From an uncultured Flavobacteriaceae bacterium (GTDB taxonomy: Bacteria; Bacteroidota; Bacteroidia; Flavobacteriales; Flavobacteriaceae), in NCBI GenBank assembly GCA_947500385.1, contig CANMSA010000003.1, positions 62,001 through 126,000 on the forward strand: a stretch of DNA of 64,000 nt. The letters run 5' to 3'. Made by a program: the position numbers and the translations under genes. Shown here one piece after another: positions 1 through 9,218 of this stretch (the first letter of the stretch is position 1; each line of letters starts with the position of its first letter). Below the pieces are notes generated by a model, which searched no databases, was not told the origin of the DNA, and saw only the letters and a list, made by a program, of their open reading frames with translations.

Positions 1-1
1 A

Positions 2-1036
2 ATAGGCGGCTATGAAAGTTCCAATCCCCCACCTGTTTTTGTAAAGTCTGCACGCTACCAAAAAGGAGGAATTGAACTGCTGATGGTCAACAACAATTTT
101 AGCGACGAAGTCTATCTAGAAGGGGGCATCAAGAGAACGGAGACCAGCGAAACGGAGCAAGTAACCTATCGAACGGCGATTGACGGGTATATCGCTCCCC
201 TGAAGGTAACCACAGGAGCGTTGTTCGATTTTGGTTTTAGAATTGAAAATGGGAAGGGCGATACACCTGATGATCTTTTTGTTGCCGATGCACCCTGGGG
301 GCTCGATGATACTGCGGTTGATACGAACGCCGAAGAGTATCAGGTCGAAATCAATGATGGTCCGTATACCGGGGAAGGATATCGGGTAGAGCGGAATGTA
401 AGATTGAAAGGAAGCACGGCCGATTATATTGGAGTGTACAGAGCTTTTAGCCCACGTTTCATCCCTGTAGATTTATCGGAATATGGTTCGTTGGTCTTTG
501 AAGCCAAAGGAACGGGTATGCTAGATGTGAAGGTATTGAAAGGGGACGGTTCAACCTTTGTAAAACAGGTGGGTTTAACCGAAGAAAACCAAACTTTTAG
601 ACTTAAGGCTACCGACTTTTTATCGGATGCGACCGCGAACATAGATTTTTCCTCAATGAAAGTACTTTCATTTGAGATGCGTTCCAATGACGGTTCTATA
701 CAAGAAAAAACATTGGCCATAGAAAACATTGAGTTTACCAATCAAGAACCCGGCAAAGCCTTTGTCATAGCAGATACCAAGCGAGCAGTTGTGATGCCAA
801 ATCCGATGAGAGACACTGCTACTGTGTATTTTTATGGACAGGAACCGGGTACATATACTTTTGATTTGTTTTCTTCCGACGGAAAAATAATCGGTACCCA
901 TCATTTCTCTGGCAACACGCAGTTAGGGCAGAACGAATTGGTGCTCTCAAGAAAGGGCCTTGGTTCCGGACTCTATTTCTACAAAATAAAAAGTAATAAC
1001 GACCAAACTTGGACCGGTAAAATCTTAGTTCCATAA
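2..1036 (+). CDS. T9SS cargo protein, C-terminal part (5' partial)
   Basis: The reading frame is already open at base 2, so the gene begins left of the window; the ATG at 83 is internal. About 344 residues are visible. The middle part (roughly residues 120-245 of the visible chain) is a beta-rich stretch that looks like a CIA30/carbohydrate-binding type beta sandwich; this is a resemblance only. The last ~80 residues are a type A T9SS sorting domain, starting at the PNPMRDTATVYF segment and ending in GLYFYKIKS...GKILVP. Such domains direct export across the outer membrane by the type IX system and are then cleaved. The protein is therefore probably cell-surface or secreted. Enzymatic role, if any, lies in the missing N-terminal part. 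Confidence 0.8.
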   Translation: MGGYESSNPPPVFVKSARYQKGGIELLMVNNNFSDEVYLEGGIKRTETSETEQVTYRTAIDGYIAPLKVTTGALFDFGFRIENGKGDTPDDLFVADAPWGLDDTAVDTNAEEYQVEINDGPYTGEGYRVERNVRLKGSTADYIGVYRAFSPRFIPVDLSEYGSLVFEAKGTGMLDVKVLKGDGSTFVKQVGLTEENQTFRLKATDFLSDATANIDFSSMKVLSFEMRSNDGSIQEKTLAIENIEFTNQEPGKAFVIADTKRAVVMPNPMRDTATVYFYGQEPGTYTFDLFSSDGKIIGTHHFSGNTQLGQNELVLSRKGLGSGLYFYKIKSNNDQTWTGKILVP

Positions 1037-1063
1037 GCCTTTCTAAACAACGAAGTCGGCACT

Positions 1064-1516
1064 TTATAGATGCAACTTCATTCCCTCATGGCTTGCTTTA
1101 AAACCAAGTTTTTCATAAAAATCAAGCGCCTCCGGGCGCTTTTTGTCTGTAGTAAGTTGTACCACATGCGCCCCTCTTGATGTTGCTTTCTCTATGGCCC
1201 ATTCAAATAGAAACTGCCCCATTCCTTGACCGCGATATGCTTCATGAACCCTTACGGCTTCTATTTGAGCTCTAATGCCTCCTTGATAGGTGAGATACTG
1301 AAGAAAACTTAGTTGTAGTGTGCCTATTACCGAACCTACCTTATCTTCAAGAACTACCAATTCTTGATTGGGATCAGCGTTTATTTTTTCAAAAGCGTCA
1401 TAATAGCGTGTTGGTAAGGGTTCCTGAAAATCTTCCCGTAATTTACCAAGAGGGTCATTTGCAATCATTTGTACAAGTAAGGGGACATCTTTTCTTTGCG
1501 CTGTTCGAATGATCAT
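1064..1516 (-). CDS. GNAT family N-acetyltransferase
   Basis: 150 residues, the usual length for a single GNAT domain. The acetyl-CoA pyrophosphate loop is visible near residues 92-105 as VHEAYRGQGMGQFLFEWA, and the C-terminal DFYEKLGFKASHEGMKL strand is typical of the fold. The family transfers an acetyl group from acetyl-CoA to an amine; the substrate cannot be predicted. The ATG overlaps the stop of the upstream Nudix gene by 4 bases (ATGA), indicating translational coupling at the end of the leftward purL run. No convincing terminator was seen before the convergent T9SS gene. Confidence 0.9.
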   Translation of the reverse strand: MIIRTAQRKDVPLLVQMIANDPLGKLREDFQEPLPTRYYDAFEKINADPNQELVVLEDKVGSVIGTLQLSFLQYLTYQGGIRAQIEAVRVHEAYRGQGMGQFLFEWAIEKATSRGAHVVQLTTDKKRPEALDFYEKLGFKASHEGMKLHL

Positions 1517-2094
1517 AGTATTCCTTTTAGTTTCAAGTGCTGTAACAACATAATCGTCTTTCCATCCTTAATTGCTCCTTTTTCAAAAAGTGCATACGCC
1601 TTTTCGAATGGAAGCTCCAAAACTTCGATGTTTTCGGTTTCACCTTTGGCGCCTCCTCCTTCGCTTACCTGCATGGCCTTTGAATATTCGGCGGTAAAAA
1701 AATAGAGTATTTCGGTCACGGAACCAGGAGACATGTAAGCTTGGAAAACGGGTGTTACCTCAGAGATTTGATATCCGGTCTCTTCCTCGGTTTCCCGTTT
1801 GATTGCCTCTTCGGGATGGTCATTATCTAATAAACCGGCACAGGTCTCTATCAACATTCCCGATGCATTCCCGTTAATAAAGGTAGGTAGCCTAAACTGT
1901 TTCGTTAGGATCACGGTTTTTTGTGCGGTATTGTATAAGAGAATAGTGGCCCCGTTTCCGCGGTCGTAGGCTTCTCTTTCGTGTTGCTCCCATTCGCCAT
2001 CGGGGCGTTGGTACTCATAGGAGAATTTTCGGAGGGTATACCAATTATCAGAGAGCAGCTCCGAGCTTATGTTTTTGATCTTATTGTTTTGCAT
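1513..2094 (-). CDS. Nudix hydrolase, NudK-like
   Basis: 193 residues. The Nudix helix is visible around residues 88-113, with the metal-binding core RETEEETGY preceded by CAGLLDNDHPEEAIK, an arrangement like that of GDP-mannose pyrophosphatase NudK/ADP-ribose pyrophosphatases. The family hydrolyses nucleoside diphosphates linked to another moiety. The start overlaps the upstream DUF4406-like gene by 14 bases and the stop overlaps the GNAT start, so the three are co-translated. Exact substrate is inferred only from family resemblance. Confidence 0.88.
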   Translation of the reverse strand: MQNNKIKNISSELLSDNWYTLRKFSYEYQRPDGEWEQHEREAYDRGNGATILLYNTAQKTVILTKQFRLPTFINGNASGMLIETCAGLLDNDHPEEAIKRETEEETGYQISEVTPVFQAYMSPGSVTEILYFFTAEYSKAMQVSEGGGAKGETENIEVLELPFEKAYALFEKGAIKDGKTIMLLQHLKLKGIL

Positions 2095-2440
2095 CGGGGA
2101 TATCCTTTAAATCATAATATACTTTCAACCCGCGTTGAAGGGCTATTTCAACATCTTGATCTGCTCCTTTCGATGCTCCTTCCAAACGAAGCACTGCATC
2201 ACATTTTAATAACAAACGATGCGCCGTAGGGTATTGGATTTCTTTCCAAAGAGCATCTCCTATTTGTTGTGAACCTGCCAGTTTTAGGAGGGGCAATGCG
2301 ATCCATTCCCCAATAATCGGTATATGCCCCTTTCGGAACAACGGAAGGGCTACCGCTTCCAAGCGGTCCATGTTCTCCTTTATTCGTTTTGGGTCATCAT
2401 TGGTACCGCTTCTGTACGGACCTGATATCATAATCATCAT
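2081..2440 (-). CDS. DUF4406 / nucleoside 2-deoxyribosyltransferase-like protein
   Basis: 119 residues from the ATG at 2440; a TTG lies 18 bases further upstream but the methionine cluster MMIMISGPYRSG gives a better start. The N-terminal strand followed by SGPYRSG and the ENMDRLEAVALPLFRKGHIP helix resemble the DUF4406 / nucleoside 2-deoxyribosyltransferase Rossmann-like fold, and the C-terminal GASKGADQDVEIALQRG segment fits the same family (the S-x-G-x-x-x-E active-site region). Position between a Crp regulator and a Nudix gene downstream of purL fits a nucleotide-related role, but this is inference. Confidence 0.7.
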   Translation of the reverse strand: MMIMISGPYRSGTNDDPKRIKENMDRLEAVALPLFRKGHIPIIGEWIALPLLKLAGSQQIGDALWKEIQYPTAHRLLLKCDAVLRLEGASKGADQDVEIALQRGLKVYYDLKDIPDAKQ

Positions 2441-2510
2441 GGTATTTGTTTTGTTCAAAGAAATGGCATTTTAACCGAATAAAAATTAATGTACCTTAAG
2501 AATACAAAAG

Positions 2511-3083
2511 TCATCGCTCTTTACGTATGGTACTCAGAAATTCGGGCGTAACCCCTAAATACGAGGCAATTTGTTTTTTTGTAACCTTTTTAACGATCGC
2601 CGGGTACTTGGAAACGAAGCGATCGTACCGCTCTGTAGCGGGGAGCGACAAATTTTGAATGCTTCGAAGTTGTTCGCGTACGTACGCTTTTTGCATTAAG
2701 ATTCGAAAGAATTTCTCGAACTTGGGTATTTTCTCCCATATCAATTCCAAGTCGGGATATGACAAACACATTAATTGGCTATCCTCTACTGCTTTTATGT
2801 TCATAACGGATGGTTGGTCATTTGTAAAGGCGTACATATCCGTAATCCACCAATCGGCAATAGCGAACATTACGGTAGACTCTTTTCCCCGTGCCGTAAG
2901 GTGAAAAGCCCGTAGGGTGCCACTATTCAAAAAATAGAGATGCCTGCAACGTTCATTTTGCTGTAGAACATACGCTTTTTTTCCTACTTCTTTTAGCTGA
3001 AGCTTGGAGGTGAAAAAAGAAGCTTCCGCCTCCGTTAATTTGACGTACTTCCCGATATTTGAAAGAATCAGGTCGTATTGCAT
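2511..3083 (-). CDS. Crp/Fnr-family transcriptional regulator
   Basis: 190 residues. The N-terminal ~120 residues form a cyclic-nucleotide-binding beta barrel (NSGTLRAFHLTARGKESTVMF, with no obvious full cAMP-contact signature), and the C-terminus has a short helix-turn-helix (VTKKQIASYLGVTPEFLSTI). This architecture is typical of the Bacteroidetes Crp/Fnr-like regulators whose ligand is usually unknown. The start is only 6 bases after the purL stop, on the same strand, so it is probably transcribed with purL; 52 bases separate it from the next gene. Confidence 0.9.
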   Translation of the reverse strand: MQYDLILSNIGKYVKLTEAEASFFTSKLQLKEVGKKAYVLQQNERCRHLYFLNSGTLRAFHLTARGKESTVMFAIADWWITDMYAFTNDQPSVMNIKAVEDSQLMCLSYPDLELIWEKIPKFEKFFRILMQKAYVREQLRSIQNLSLPATERYDRFVSKYPAIVKKVTKKQIASYLGVTPEFLSTIRKER

Positions 3084-3089
3084 AAGGCG

Positions 3090-6000
3090 CTATTTTGAAT
3101 AATTTTCAAGCCATTTCCGGGCATTTTCAAAAGCTGTCAACCAAGGTGAGACGGTATCATTTCGATAACTGGGGTAGTGGGCCCAGTTCCAAGGAAAGGT
3201 AGAGCGCTCAATATGTGGCATGGTTACAAGGTGCCTTCCAGTTTTATCGCACAACATGGCCGTGTTATAGTCGCTGCCGTTGGGGTTCGATGGGTAGGCT
3301 TCGTATCCGTAGGTGGCGACGATATCGTACTGCTCTTTCGACAAGGGGAGATCAAATTTTCCTTCTCCATGCGAAATCCAAACACCAAGCGTGCTGCCGG
3401 CCAGGGAAGAAAGCATTACTGAATTGTTTTCCCTTATACGGACCGAGGTAAAACTACTCTCATGCTTTTGGGAGTCGTTATAGGTCATTTTACCATGGGT
3501 CTCATGCTCAGGATTGATCAGGTCTAACTCCATAAACAACTGACAACCATTACAGATACCTACGGAAAGCGTATCGGGTCGGGCAAAAAAATCTTTAAGG
3601 GCTTTGTTTGCTTTCTCATTGTACTTAAAGGCGCCGGCCCAACCTTTGGCACTGCCCAATACATCTGAATTGGAGAAACCGCCGACCGCACCAATGAACT
3701 GAATACCTTCCAAAGTTTCTCTTCCGGTAATCAAGTCGGTCATGTGTACGTCTTTGACATCAAAACCTGCCAAATACATGGCATTTGCCATCTCACGTTC
3801 CGAGTTACTTCCTTTTTCTCTTAAAATAGCCGCCTTTGGGCGTTTGTGTTTCGCCGTTGAAGCAGTTGACAATACTCCTTTAAAGTCTTTTGGGAAGCGA
3901 TACTCCAAAGGTTGTACTTTATAGTTTTCATACCGCTCTTTTGCGAGTCCGTTTGCGGTTTGTTTGCAATCTAACAAATAGGATGTTTTGTACCATGTAT
4001 CTCGCAATGAGTTAATATTGAGTCCCATTTGCATTCCCCCATTTCTGATCGTAAGCATCGGTTCCTCTACTACATGGCCTATTTTTTTAAAATCAATTTC
4101 AGCATTGTTCAAAAGGGTTTCTATTTCACTATTTCTTGATTGAAATACGATACCTGCATTTTCTGAAAAGAGTAGTTTAATGGTATCTGGTTCTCCCAAA
4201 GAAGACAGATCGAGCGTAGCACCCAGGTCAATGTCTGCAAAACACATTTCCAACAAGGTGGTTATCAAGCCTCCTGATGCGACATCATGGCCGGCAATTA
4301 GCTGCCCATCTTTGATCAACTGTTGTAGGGTGTTGAAAACTATTTTAAAGTATTCGGCATCCAAAACGTTCGGTGCTTCCGTTCCTATGCTATTCAACAC
4401 TTGACCGAACGAAGATCCACCTAATTTATAACCGTCCTTGCTGAGGTTGATATAGTAGATACCGCCCCCATCTTTTTGTAATACGGGCTCTACTATTTTC
4501 GAAAGGTCATCGCAATTTCCCGCGGCCGATATAATAACGGTCCCTGGCGAGATCACATCCCCATCTTTGTACTTCTGTTTCATGGACAGCGAATCTTTCC
4601 CGGTAGGGACATTGATGCCCAAAGCGATCGAAAAATCGGATATGGCTTGTACCGCCTCATACAAACGTGCGTCTTCTCCTTCATTTTTGCAGGGCCACAT
4701 CCAGTTTGCGGAGAGGGAGACAGCTGCCAAGCCATCTTTTAGCGGCGCCCAAATGATATTGGTCAGCGCCTCTGCAATACTATTTCTACTTCCGGCACCA
4801 GGATCGATCAAGCCTGAAATAGGGGAATGGCCAATGCTGGTGGCGACCCCTTCTTTTCCTTTAAAATCCAACGCCATGACCCCTACATTGTTCAGGGGCA
4901 GTTGCAAAGGTCCGGCACACTGTTGCTTCGCAACACGGCCACCTACGCAACGGTCTACTTTGTTGGTAAGCCAGTCTTTGCATGCGACTGCTTCTAGCTG
5001 CAGTACTTGGTCAAGGTATTCGTGGAAAAACTCTAGGGAATAGATGGGTTCTTGATAATCTCTCTGAATCGTCCAATCGGTCATGACCGTTTTTGGCGAA
5101 CTACCGAACATATCTTCCAGATTCATATCCATTGGGGTATCCCCTTTGGTTTCTGATTGGAAAGTAAATGTATGGTCCCCGGTCACTTTACCCACTTTGT
5201 ACATCGGGGAGCGTTCGCGCTCCGCAATTTTTTGGAGAAGAGCAAGATTTTTTTGACCAATCACCAGTCCCATTCGCTCTTGCGATTCGTTTCCAATAAT
5301 TTCTTTGGCAGATAGGGTAGGGTCACCAACGGGAAGTTTGTCCAAGTCGATTTTACCACCGGTTTCTTCTACCAATTCGGAAAGGCAGTTCAAATGCCCT
5401 CCGGCCCCATGGTCATGTATAGAAACGATTGAATTCTCATCGCTTTCGACCATGCCTCGAATGGCATTGGCCGCTCTTTTTTGCATCTCGGGATTGGAAC
5501 GCTGTATGGCGTTCAACTCAATGGCAGAGCTAAACTCTCCCGTATCGGCACTGGAAACGGCCGCACCGCCCATACCGATTCGATAGTTGTCCCCCCCTAA
5601 AATAACAATCTCATCTCCCGTTTCAGGAGTTGCTTTTAAAGCTTGTTCGGCCTTTCCATACCCGATACCTCCGGCTTGCATGATAACCTTGTCATACCCC
5701 AACCTTCGTCCTTCTTCGGTATGTTCAAAAGTCAATACGGATCCCGCAATAAGGGGTTGACCAAATTTATTGCCGAAATCCGACGCTCCGTTCGAGGCTT
5801 TTATAAGTATGTCCATCGGGGTTTGGTACAGCCATTGCCGTTCGCCCATTTTTTGCTCCCAAGGCCGTTCGCGTTCCAATCGGGAATAGGCGGTCATATA
5901 TACTGCGGTCCCTGCCAATGGTAATGACCCTTTGCCACCGGCCAAACGGTCTCGAATTTCCCCTCCGGATCCCGTGGCCGCACCATTGAACGGTTCCACC

Positions 6001-6761
6001 GTCGTCGGGAAATTATGGGTTTCGGCCTTTAAGGAAATAACCGATTCAAATGTTTTTTCTTCATAAAAATCGGGTTTGTCGGCACTCTTGGGAGCAAACT
6101 GCACCACTTCGGGCCCTTTTACGAAGGCAACGTTGTCTTTGTAAGCGGAAACAATGGTATTCGGATGCTCCTGCGATGTTTTTTTGATCAGTTTAAAAAG
6201 GGAGGAAGGTTGCGCTTCCCCATCGATCACAAAAGTGCCGTTAAAAATCTTATGTCGGCAGTGTTCCGAGTTTACTTGGCTAAAACCAAAGACTTCCGAA
6301 TCGGTCAACGGTCTTCCTATTTTTTTGGCAAGTGTCTCTAAATAGTCTACTTCCTCAACATTCAAGGCCAGGCCTTCCTGCGCATTGTAGGCAGCGATGT
6401 CCTTGATTTCTATAATGGGCTCGGGAGTCACATCGATATCAAAAATTTCTTGGTCCAACCGTTCAAATTTTTGGGAGAGCATTGGGTCGAAATCGGTAAA
6501 ATCGGCAGGGACTCCTTTGAATTCTTCAATACGAACGATACCGGTGATGCCCATATTTTGGGTAATCTCGGTCGCATTGGTACTCCATGGGGTAATCATG
6601 GCCGCCCTAGGGCCAACAAAAAAGGCGTCAAGTGACGCCTTCCTAATTTTTGATCGGTTACCAAACAACCATGTAAGTTTATCTGTGGCTTGTTGCGAAA
6701 GTTCTTCTGCAGTCTGTACCGCAAAAACCGTGCTATTTACAGCTCCAAAAAAGTGGATCAT
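3090..6761 (-). CDS. purL: Phosphoribosylformylglycinamidine synthase
   Basis: 1223 residues, the large single-polypeptide form. It catalyses the ATP- and glutamine-dependent fourth step of purine biosynthesis (FGAR to FGAM) in the cytoplasm. Visible signatures are the SEHCRHKIFNG segment, KAETHNFPTTVEPFNGAATG in the first synthetase half, GPLQLPLNNVGVMALD at the centre, and a C-terminal glutamine amidotransferase domain with the nucleophile in GICNGCQLF and the His/Glu of PHIERS. The C-terminus has the PHIERSTFPWNWAHY form. It heads a leftward run with a Crp/Fnr gene 6 bases downstream. A Bacteroidetes -7 element lies about 35 bases upstream. Confidence 0.98.
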   Translation of the reverse strand: MIHFFGAVNSTVFAVQTAEELSQQATDKLTWLFGNRSKIRKASLDAFFVGPRAAMITPWSTNATEITQNMGITGIVRIEEFKGVPADFTDFDPMLSQKFERLDQEIFDIDVTPEPIIEIKDIAAYNAQEGLALNVEEVDYLETLAKKIGRPLTDSEVFGFSQVNSEHCRHKIFNGTFVIDGEAQPSSLFKLIKKTSQEHPNTIVSAYKDNVAFVKGPEVVQFAPKSADKPDFYEEKTFESVISLKAETHNFPTTVEPFNGAATGSGGEIRDRLAGGKGSLPLAGTAVYMTAYSRLERERPWEQKMGERQWLYQTPMDILIKASNGASDFGNKFGQPLIAGSVLTFEHTEEGRRLGYDKVIMQAGGIGYGKAEQALKATPETGDEIVILGGDNYRIGMGGAAVSSADTGEFSSAIELNAIQRSNPEMQKRAANAIRGMVESDENSIVSIHDHGAGGHLNCLSELVEETGGKIDLDKLPVGDPTLSAKEIIGNESQERMGLVIGQKNLALLQKIAERERSPMYKVGKVTGDHTFTFQSETKGDTPMDMNLEDMFGSSPKTVMTDWTIQRDYQEPIYSLEFFHEYLDQVLQLEAVACKDWLTNKVDRCVGGRVAKQQCAGPLQLPLNNVGVMALDFKGKEGVATSIGHSPISGLIDPGAGSRNSIAEALTNIIWAPLKDGLAAVSLSANWMWPCKNEGEDARLYEAVQAISDFSIALGINVPTGKDSLSMKQKYKDGDVISPGTVIISAAGNCDDLSKIVEPVLQKDGGGIYYINLSKDGYKLGGSSFGQVLNSIGTEAPNVLDAEYFKIVFNTLQQLIKDGQLIAGHDVASGGLITTLLEMCFADIDLGATLDLSSLGEPDTIKLLFSENAGIVFQSRNSEIETLLNNAEIDFKKIGHVVEEPMLTIRNGGMQMGLNINSLRDTWYKTSYLLDCKQTANGLAKERYENYKVQPLEYRFPKDFKGVLSTASTAKHKRPKAAILREKGSNSEREMANAMYLAGFDVKDVHMTDLITGRETLEGIQFIGAVGGFSNSDVLGSAKGWAGAFKYNEKANKALKDFFARPDTLSVGICNGCQLFMELDLINPEHETHGKMTYNDSQKHESSFTSVRIRENNSVMLSSLAGSTLGVWISHGEGKFDLPLSKEQYDIVATYGYEAYPSNPNGSDYNTAMLCDKTGRHLVTMPHIERSTFPWNWAHYPSYRNDTVSPWLTAFENARKWLENYSK

Positions 6762-6793
6762 TGAATATCGGAATTGTTAGGTTTAAGAAAGCA

Positions 6794-6801
6794 CAAATTT
6801 A
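6794..6801 (-). promoter_or_regulatory. Putative promoter -7 element of purL
   Basis: On the minus strand this reads TAAATTTG, an exact match to the flavobacterial -7 pattern TAnnTTTG, 33-40 bases before the purL ATG. No good TTG was found at the usual -33 distance, so it is a partial match. Confidence 0.5.
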
Positions 6802-6928
6802 CAGTATTTGATACAAACTTGCCGTTGTTTTTTGAATGTGATTTGGATTAGAAATCAACAGTTTTTCTAGGCAATTGTTCATTACTTTCCAGAGTAGGGT
6901 CATGCCGATTTTTGGATTGATTTAAAAC

Positions 6929-8143
6929 TTACTTTTTTTTCTCCAGCAATGCCATGTAGAATCCGTCATACCCGCTTTTTGAGGCATAGATTTTCTTTTC
7001 TTCGCTCAAAGAAAATGAGACCCCTTCTTCAGAGTTCAGGAAAGAGGTTACTTGGTCATTGTTTTCTTGTGGTAAGATAGAACAGGTCGCATAGACCATC
7101 TTTCCACCTGGCTTTACCATTTTACTATAACTACGAAGTATTTCGTGTTGAACGTTGGTTATTTTTTCAAGAAATGTTGGTTGTAACTTCCATTTGGTAT
7201 CGGGGTTGCGACGCATAACCCCCAAGCCCGTGCAAGGGGCATCGAGCAATAACCGGTCGGCACTCCCATGCAGTTTCTTGATTACCTTGGTGGAATCTAT
7301 TTCTCTGGGCTCTATATTGTGGGCTCCATTCCTACGGGCGCGACGTTTAAGCTCCTTTAGCTTACTACTATAAATGTCCATAGCGATCAATTGTCCCTTG
7401 TTTTCCATAAGTCCGGCCAAGTGAAGGGTTTTTCCTCCTGCACCGGCACATGCATCTACTACGCGCTGACCGGGTTGTACATCGAGCAATTGGGCAACAA
7501 GTTGGGAACTGGCGTCTTGTACTTCAAAATACCCTTTTTTAAATGCCTCCGTGACAAAAACATTGGCCCTTTCGGGCAGTCGTAGTGCCAACGGGTATCC
7601 TCGAATGGGTTCCGCCACTATGTTTTCATCCAACAGTCGTTTACGTAGGTTTTCTTTGGTTGTTTTTAAAGGATTGGTCCGGAGAATTACTTCCGCCTTC
7701 TTATTCAAGGCAGCCAATTCGGCCGTCCACAATTTTTCCCCCAAGGCTTTGACGCATAGCTCATCGATCCAGTCGGGAACGGCTTCTTTAAATTTTCTGA
7801 TTTTGGAAAGTTCATCGAACTTTCCTTTTATTCTTCGCTCGGGAGTAGGTTCTATTTGTTTCCAATCAGGCAAACGGATGCCTTTTAGAACGGCCCATAC
7901 GGCCCACATACGAAACAGGTCGGGTCGGCTAAATGGTGCTTTCACCTCGGCAATTTCTGCATAAAGTCTTTTGTAACGTACCATTTCATAGGTCGTTTCG
8001 GCAATAAAACCACGATCTCTCGCACCCCATCGTTTGTCGAATTTCAACACCTTTTGTACCACCTTATCGGCGTATTCCCCCTCATTGAAAATCAGATTCA
8101 AAGCATCTATTACAGCAAAAACAAGGTTTCTATGTAGTTTCAT
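6929..8143 (-). CDS. rsmB: RsmB/NOP-type RNA (cytosine-C5)-methyltransferase
   Basis: 404 residues from the ATG at 8143. A longer TTG-initiated form would begin at 8185, but the -7 element at 8162-8169 lies inside that extension, so the ATG is preferred. The C-terminal domain is a SAM-dependent methyltransferase: DACAGAGGKTLHLAG binds SAM, DAPCTGLGVMRRNPDTKW carries the first cysteine and VYATCSILPQEN the catalytic second cysteine of the RsmB/NOP2 family. The N-terminal ~150 residues would be the RNA-binding/NusB-like part. Likely target is 16S rRNA C967, by analogy with E. coli RsmB. Confidence 0.9.
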   Translation of the reverse strand: MKLHRNLVFAVIDALNLIFNEGEYADKVVQKVLKFDKRWGARDRGFIAETTYEMVRYKRLYAEIAEVKAPFSRPDLFRMWAVWAVLKGIRLPDWKQIEPTPERRIKGKFDELSKIRKFKEAVPDWIDELCVKALGEKLWTAELAALNKKAEVILRTNPLKTTKENLRKRLLDENIVAEPIRGYPLALRLPERANVFVTEAFKKGYFEVQDASSQLVAQLLDVQPGQRVVDACAGAGGKTLHLAGLMENKGQLIAMDIYSSKLKELKRRARRNGAHNIEPREIDSTKVIKKLHGSADRLLLDAPCTGLGVMRRNPDTKWKLQPTFLEKITNVQHEILRSYSKMVKPGGKMVYATCSILPQENNDQVTSFLNSEEGVSFSLSEEKKIYASKSGYDGFYMALLEKKK

Positions 8144-8161
8144 CTTAAAAAATTGAAGTTG

Positions 8162-8169
8162 CAAAGGTA
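8162..8169 (-). promoter_or_regulatory. Putative promoter -7 element of rsmB
   Basis: Reads TACCTTTG on the minus strand (TAnnTTTG). Transcription would start about 10 bases upstream of the ATG at 8143, giving a very short leader. The remaining intergenic bases up to 8407 showed no further gene or RNA to me. Confidence 0.5.
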
Positions 8170-8407
8170 TTCTTTCTTTTTTCAATACCTCCTTAAACCT
8201 TTTTCAAAATTGTTTGTCAAAGCTATCACGCAGCGATACTTAGGGTCTTTTTACGGCAATATCGGTGTTTATTACTCGTTATGAACCTACCGTAAGTGAA
8301 ATCTTATGAATCAACTACTTGCCATTGTTGGTCGCCTTCAAGCAGTGCCACCGGGTATTTTTTTCAAAGTGTAGGTATACCTGCGGTACAACTCTAAAAT
8401 TTATCAT

Positions 8408-9214
8408 ATGAATCGATTCATAAAGCTAGTGCTCATTTTAGTCACCAGTATGTTCTTTATCCAAATGTTTAGCGGATGTTCAACGGACAATAACACAGGG
8501 CCCATCATCGAAGAGGAAGGTAATAACGACGATACCGATGATGAAGTAGACACTACGGACTATAACATTCTCAGTATTTTGGAAATGTTCGAAGGCACCG
8601 ACCTATCCTATGAAGTAAGCGGTACGAACGTAATCTTTACAACAGCTGACCTTCCCAACCATACCAGCCCTTATTGGTCTACCGACAATGCGCTGTATGA
8701 GGCCTATAACGGTACGAATACTTCTTTTAACTTAAATCCGAACCGAATTAGCGAACAGAATATTGTACTCACCATTCCCTTAAACCCTTCCGCGGCCACG
8801 AACAATGAAGCCACACCCTTGGGCCCGATGGGCATTTCTAGAAACGGAATTGTTTTTTACAATCAGTATGCCGGGCCGAACAATCAACCACTTACCAATG
8901 AAATAAATTCGTTTGATCAATGGTTGGGGCATCCTCAAAATGGGGGGCAATATCACTATCACATAGAACCTACCTATCTTACTACAACATTTGGGGAAGA
9001 TGCATTCCTCGGATTGCTCTCCGATGGTTTTCCTGTATATGGGCCAATGGAAGGCGGTATAATGGTTACCAACGACGATTTGGATGATTTTCACGGACAT
9101 ACGGGGGCAACAGCGGATTTCCCTACAGGTATTTATCATTATCATATAACCAGTGAAGATCCTTATCTCAACGGAAATGGATTTTATGGTACGCCCGGAA
9201 ATGTTAGTCAGTAG
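8408..9214 (+). CDS. YHYH-domain lipoprotein
   Basis: 268 residues. The N-terminus is a lipoprotein signal with the lipobox Cys at residue 24 (MFSGC), followed by an acidic Asp/Glu/Asn linker to about residue 52. The rest is a YHYH domain: the exact tetrapeptide YHYH occurs at residues 182-185 and again at 243-246, with FHGHTG between them. Histidine clusters of this kind suggest metal binding, but the biochemical role of YHYH proteins is not established. It is the first gene of a rightward operon; the stop is 4 bases before the MORN-like gene. Confidence 0.88.
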   Translation: MNRFIKLVLILVTSMFFIQMFSGCSTDNNTGPIIEEEGNNDDTDDEVDTTDYNILSILEMFEGTDLSYEVSGTNVIFTTADLPNHTSPYWSTDNALYEAYNGTNTSFNLNPNRISEQNIVLTIPLNPSAATNNEATPLGPMGISRNGIVFYNQYAGPNNQPLTNEINSFDQWLGHPQNGGQYHYHIEPTYLTTTFGEDAFLGLLSDGFPVYGPMEGGIMVTNDDLDDFHGHTGATADFPTGIYHYHITSEDPYLNGNGFYGTPGNVSQ

Positions 9215-9218
9215 GGGA

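Noticed and set aside
4567-5043. Plus-strand 158-residue frame
   Set aside because: Entirely antisense to purL, whose protein is unambiguous; low-complexity composition typical of shadow frames.
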